From Symsagittifera roscoffensis (taxonomy: Eukaryota > Xenacoelomorpha > Acoela > Convolutidae), in the NCBI RefSeq assembly GCF_963678635.1, contig NC_087064.1, forward strand, positions 23,176,509 through 23,236,508: a stretch of DNA of 60,000 nt, in the 5' to 3' direction. Position 1 is the stretch's first letter; each line of letters begins with the position of its first letter. Below, in pieces: positions 56,350 through 60,000 of this stretch. Made by a program: the position numbers and the translations under genes. The notes under the pieces were generated by a model. It had not been told where the DNA came from. It saw only the letters and a list, made by a program, of their open reading frames with translations, and made no database searches.

Positions 56350-56838
56350 TTATACGAGCCAAAGGGTATTGTCCCTTGGGCTGCGTTCGTTAACAATCCA
56401 CACTATATGCCCTAATTTTAAAATAACGTCACTATCGGAGTGCCACTTACTGCGTCTATTCAGCGCTCGTACATAATCTCGCAGCCAACGACTCCAAATT
56501 GCGTTGGCGTAGCTTTGCGCTCGGATATGTTGCTTTCGATGGTCGAAGTGCTCCTGGAAAGAGAGAGAAGGGAAGCTAGTACCATTTCGGTCTAACAAAA
56601 AGAGATTAGGAGTTAACACCTCAAAACCATCCGGACTTGCACTTACTGATGTTATAGGTCGAGCGTTCAGTGATTGTTCTACGAGACAGAAAGTTGTTTC
56701 AAGGAGTTCGGGAGTGAGCTTTCTACTCCTATTATTGCGTAGAGTACCCTTTTACAACACCGAACGAGACGTTCCCAAGAACCACTGTGATGCGGGGCTG
56801 CCGGGGGGTTAAATTTCCACTTAATGCCCTTTTTCGCC
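56350..56838 (-). pseudogene. BEL/Pao integrase C-terminal fragment (core end plus DUF5641)
   Basis: On the minus strand the text PHHSGSWERLVR (about 56760-56800) is the conserved block around the catalytic Glu of BEL/Pao integrases. After a frameshift, an 89-codon open stretch (56350-56619) begins LTPNLFLLDR and contains ANAIWSRWLRDYV, RSKWHSDS and IVNERSPRDN, the signature of the DUF5641 domain at the end of these polyproteins. It abuts array unit A at 56837. It complements the part missing from the 3190-9665 element in domain terms, but I see no evidence they were one copy. Confidence 0.82.
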
Positions 56839-59372
56839 AAAATGTAAATCGATTCCTCTTACAAAGATGCCGTGGATTCCGCGTACAAATACCTGTAACG
56901 TAAATTTTGTCGGCACATTTTTTGTGTCGCGGATTTCGCAACAAGCCAATTTAGCTACTTGTTCTGAATTCCGAAACTGTGAGTGGATTCCACAAAATGT
57001 AAGTGGAACCGCAATGTAAGTGGATTCCGCAAACTCTTAGTGGATTCCGAATTTTGTTTCCAACTAAACTCGCAGATGAACAATAAAAAGCTAGAGCTGG
57101 AAGTCTTACTATAGCAATGCAAATTTTAAAAACGGATTTTAAACAAAACTGGCGGACTAACTAAAAGGTGGACTCTATCAGTGGACTCCAACTAAAATGA
57201 TGGACTCCAATGCGGAGTTTATACTAAATTGGTTGACTAACTAAAAGGTGGACTCCATCGGTGGACTCCAACTAAATTGGTGGACTCCATTGGTTAACTA
57301 AAAGGTGACCTCCGCAAATTTAGTTAAGCAATGTTTTGAGAATTGTTTGTGGATTCCGCTGCCAATGGTTAGGTCCTTGCTTTTAAATTTTGGAAACACC
57401 GATCACTATTTTGGAAACAAAACAACGAATAAATCCAAAAATTGGAGTAATTGGATAGTGAGTGTTTAGAAACACAACACAAAGCATATCGCCGAATTAG
57501 ATCAGTATATGGGATTGCATCAAACCCAAATACTGGTTTTGGGAACAAAACACCGAATAAACACAACACCGAATAAATTGTTTTTTTTTGGAAACCTAAC
57601 GCAAAACAAATCGCCGAATTAGGTCAGTGTTTGAGCTTGCATCGATCCCAAAAACCGGTCAAAATTTGGAATTCCATCAGTCGCAAATACTGATCTAGTT
57701 GAATCTGATTCTAGTGAAATCATTAGGGCAGTATTTGAGATTTAGGTTTATTTGAGATTTATACAATGTTTTAGATAATTGTTTGTGGAATCCAAAGCAG
57801 CAAAGAAAATCAAAGAAAAGTAGCAATGATGCGGAATCCGCGACAAACCTGATTTGGGCTGTTAGGAATTCCGTTAACGATGCACGAAATGCACAGTTTG
57901 GCCGCGTAATGTTAGTTACATCCATTTATTAAGTATGAGGGCAGCTGAAATTACTGCTTTTGAAAATTTCTGAAAATCTAGGCAATTTTTCCGGCGTCTG
58001 ATAAAAGTAACAGACATTTTGCGCTCGGGTCGTTTTTTTATCCAAGCAAACTTCGACTTTGTAAACAACATTTTTTGGCGAAAAATTCTGCAATCTAAAA
58101 TCTTTTGGTGCCTTGAGCTCAAAACTTTTTACCTTGATATATTAGAATCTGCGGTTTGAAAATAGTCACTTCCAGCAGTAAATAAGTGAGCGCTCGCACT
58201 GAGCACCCATGTATACTTAGAGATTTTTTTGTCATCACATTTTCCAGTGTTGGGTCTAGAATTGTCTCGAGGGGGGCGCGGATTTTCAAAAAATCTTCGA
58301 CAAGATTGTCGAATTTTCTTAAGGTCAACCAGATTGATTTTTTGACCTCTCCCAAAGCACTAAAAAGAATCCATTTTGCTGTTTAAGTGCTTTGGTGATT
58401 TAACACTTCATTTCACTTCCTAAAAAGCTTTCCTTGGATCTTATTTGATCAACACTCCGCCCGGCTTGTTAGCGTTATTTTTAAACCAAGATGCCAAAAT
58501 TACTCCGTTTTGGATAAAACGATGTTGGTCCAAAATTTGCATCATAGCAATCTATGAAGAATTTATTGCACTTTTCGTTCACATCAAAATTTTTTATTAT
58601 TTACCCAGTTTGTGACAAACGCGCTTTCAAATTGAAAACTTGTTCGCATTATCGAAATCAGCGATGTAATAAGCAAATATTTTCGGATCTTTTTTTTCCA
58701 CGGCAGTGTGATTTTGGTATCAATTTCCATTTTTTTTCTACTTTTTTTTTCATTCCATCTAACTTGAGATTTTGTCTAAATGTTGTGGTAAACTTAATAA
58801 ATAGTTTCAGATGGCGGACACGAAGTTCAATGCATTGTTTTAAATTAAGTAATAAGCAAATCATGACCAATTAGTGAAGGATATTCAAAAATTACTCTCG
58901 AAGATCTCCGAAAAAAAGACAAAAGAATCACAAAACAAAGTGAGCAGATCGTGATGCTGGAGAAAGAAGAAACATACTTAGAACTGCAGATATCAGAACA
59001 GGAACGATATCTTTCACGAAAAAGCAATCTTATTGAAATCTGGAATTGAACATTGATAACCTCAGGTGTTGTATATGCGAGTTCTTCCTGCATAAACTTG
59101 AGTATAAAATTTTTCACGCAGAAATAAAAGCTTGTCATTCTCACAACGAGGGCAATGGAAAGATTACCTCTACCATTAGAGTTGATTTTAAGTACTTCGA
59201 GGACAAGAATGCTTTTTATCATCGTCGAATGAAGCTAGGCAAACATCCAAACCAAAGCAGTTTGAAGCTCATTTTTCCAAAAAAAAATTGCTCCCCAAAA
59301 AATGATACTGAGCTACAAAAACTTGCCTGTTAAAAAGCATAATTAGCAACAACTCACATTTGCTAACACTAT
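56837..59372 (+). repeat. Array unit A, copy 2
   Basis: Nearly identical to 51143-53680 throughout, including the minisatellite, the MITE end and the LINE-like segment. Visible differences are single bases and 1-3-bp indels (for example in the T-run near 57580). The junction with the integrase fragment at 56837 differs from the junction at 51143, so 51143 marks one breakpoint of the duplication. Confidence 0.8.
58867..59333 (+). pseudogene. LINE ORF1-like fragment in unit A copy 2
   Basis: Same content and same frame break as 53175-53641. The 95-codon part at 59046-59333 encodes the same peptide as the first unit A. Confidence 0.45.
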
Positions 59373-60000
59373 AGCATTGCAGACTTTAAAAACGGATTTT
59401 AAACTAAATTGGTGGACTAACTAAAAGGTGGACTCCATCAGTGGACTCCAACTAAATTGGTGGACTCCAAGGCGGAGTTTATACTAAATTGGTTGACTAA
59501 CTAAAAGGTGGACTCCATCGGTGGACTCCAACTAAATTGGTGGACTCCATTGGTTAACTAAAAGGTGACCTCCGCCAATTTATTTAAGCAAAGTTTTGAG
59601 AATTGTTCGTGGATTCCGCTGACAATAGTTAGGTCCTTGCTTTTAAATTTTGGAAACACTGATCACTATTTTGGAAATACAACAACGAATAAATTCAAAA
59701 ATTGGAGTAATTGGATAGTGAGTGTTTAGAAACACAACACAAAGCAAATCGCCGAATTAGATCAGTATTTGTGATTGCATCAACCCCAAATACTGGTTTT
59801 GGGAACAAAACACCGAATAAACACAACATCGAATAAATTGTTTTTTTTTGGAAACATAACGCACAACATATTGCCGAATTAGATCAATGTTTGAGCTTGC
59901 ATCGATCCCAAAAACCGGTCAAAATTTGGAATTCCATCAATCGCAAATACTGATCTAGTTTAATCCGATTCTAGTGAATTCATTAGGGCAGTATTTGAGA
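59373..60000 (+). repeat. Array unit B, copy 2 (cut by window end)
   Basis: This shares unit-B-specific variants with 53681 onward, such as CCGCCAATTTATTTAAGCAAAG and TTGTTCGTGGATTCCGCTGAC. It carries one more minisatellite block (CAAGGCGGAGTTTATACTAA) than the first unit B. Confidence 0.7.

Larger units (their letters stand above)
51143..60000. repeat. Large segmental/tandem array, higher-order period ~5.69 kb
   Basis: From CCAAAATGTAAATCGATTCC onward, 51143-53680 is repeated nearly base-for-base at 56837-59372, an offset of 5692-5694. Each is followed by a related but more diverged second unit (53681-55820 and 59373 to the window end), offset by about 2.15-2.18 kb. The second units resemble each other more than the first. 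A 1-kb spacer (55821-56836) separates the two blocks. No intact gene lies inside. High identity over kilobases means recent amplification, or an assembly duplication, which cannot be excluded from sequence alone. The array continues past the window. Confidence 0.85.

Noticed and set aside
3190-56838. The integrase fragment at 56.3-56.8 kb as the missing end of the BEL element at 3.2-9.7 kb
   Set aside because: They are about 47 kb apart with a host gene between them, and nothing in the sequence links them as one copy.

Overview
This is AT-rich eukaryotic DNA from an animal. Coding sequence is split by GT-AG-type introns, one host gene spreads over 28 kb, and most of the rest is transposons and dispersed repeats. 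The amine receptor gene, a BEL/Pao retroelement and hAT transposons together suggest an invertebrate with a repeat-laden genome. I cannot name the species. No bacterial features are present.

Host gene (22465-50365, + strand). Six exons join in one reading frame to encode a class A G-protein-coupled receptor of the biogenic amine group (dopamine D2-like / 5-HT1-like). The predicted protein has 945 residues. A signal peptide and an unusually long Ser/Asn-rich extracellular N-terminus fill exons 1-2, and the seven-helix core fills the end of exon 2 and exons 3-6. All the usual amine-receptor landmark residues are in place. The first intron is about 15.3 kb. The intron inside TM1 appears to use a GC donor.

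Left flank (1-22464). From left to right it holds small inverted-repeat elements; a decayed BEL/Pao LTR retrotransposon on the minus strand (about 3190-9665) with gag, protease, RT, RNase H and a broken integrase; a degenerate tRNA-like sequence; and copies of two dispersed repeat families, called R1 and R2 here. R1 is about 500 bp with a hairpin at each end. R2 ends in a short TGTGCTA...GCACA hairpin. No host gene is recognised in this flank.

Introns. They carry many fragments of a non-autonomous hAT-like family (ends CAGGGGCGG), other MITE-like elements, microsatellites and clusters of the palindrome GATTATAATC. In intron 3, a complete CAGGGGCGG element with a perfect 8-bp target duplication lies 13 bp from a second, unrelated hAT element. 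That second element also has a perfect 8-bp duplication and carries an open but internally shortened BED-finger transposase.

Right flank (about 51143-60000, running off the window). A large tandem/segmental array: two related units of about 2.1-2.5 kb plus a 1-kb spacer carrying a BEL/Pao integrase C-terminal fragment, the whole repeated at a period of about 5.69 kb. Each unit contains a frameshifted LINE ORF1-like segment, a GGTGGACTCC minisatellite and a piece of the hAT-like MITE. Older diverged relatives of the array unit lie at about 18.5 kb and 40.6-41.3 kb.
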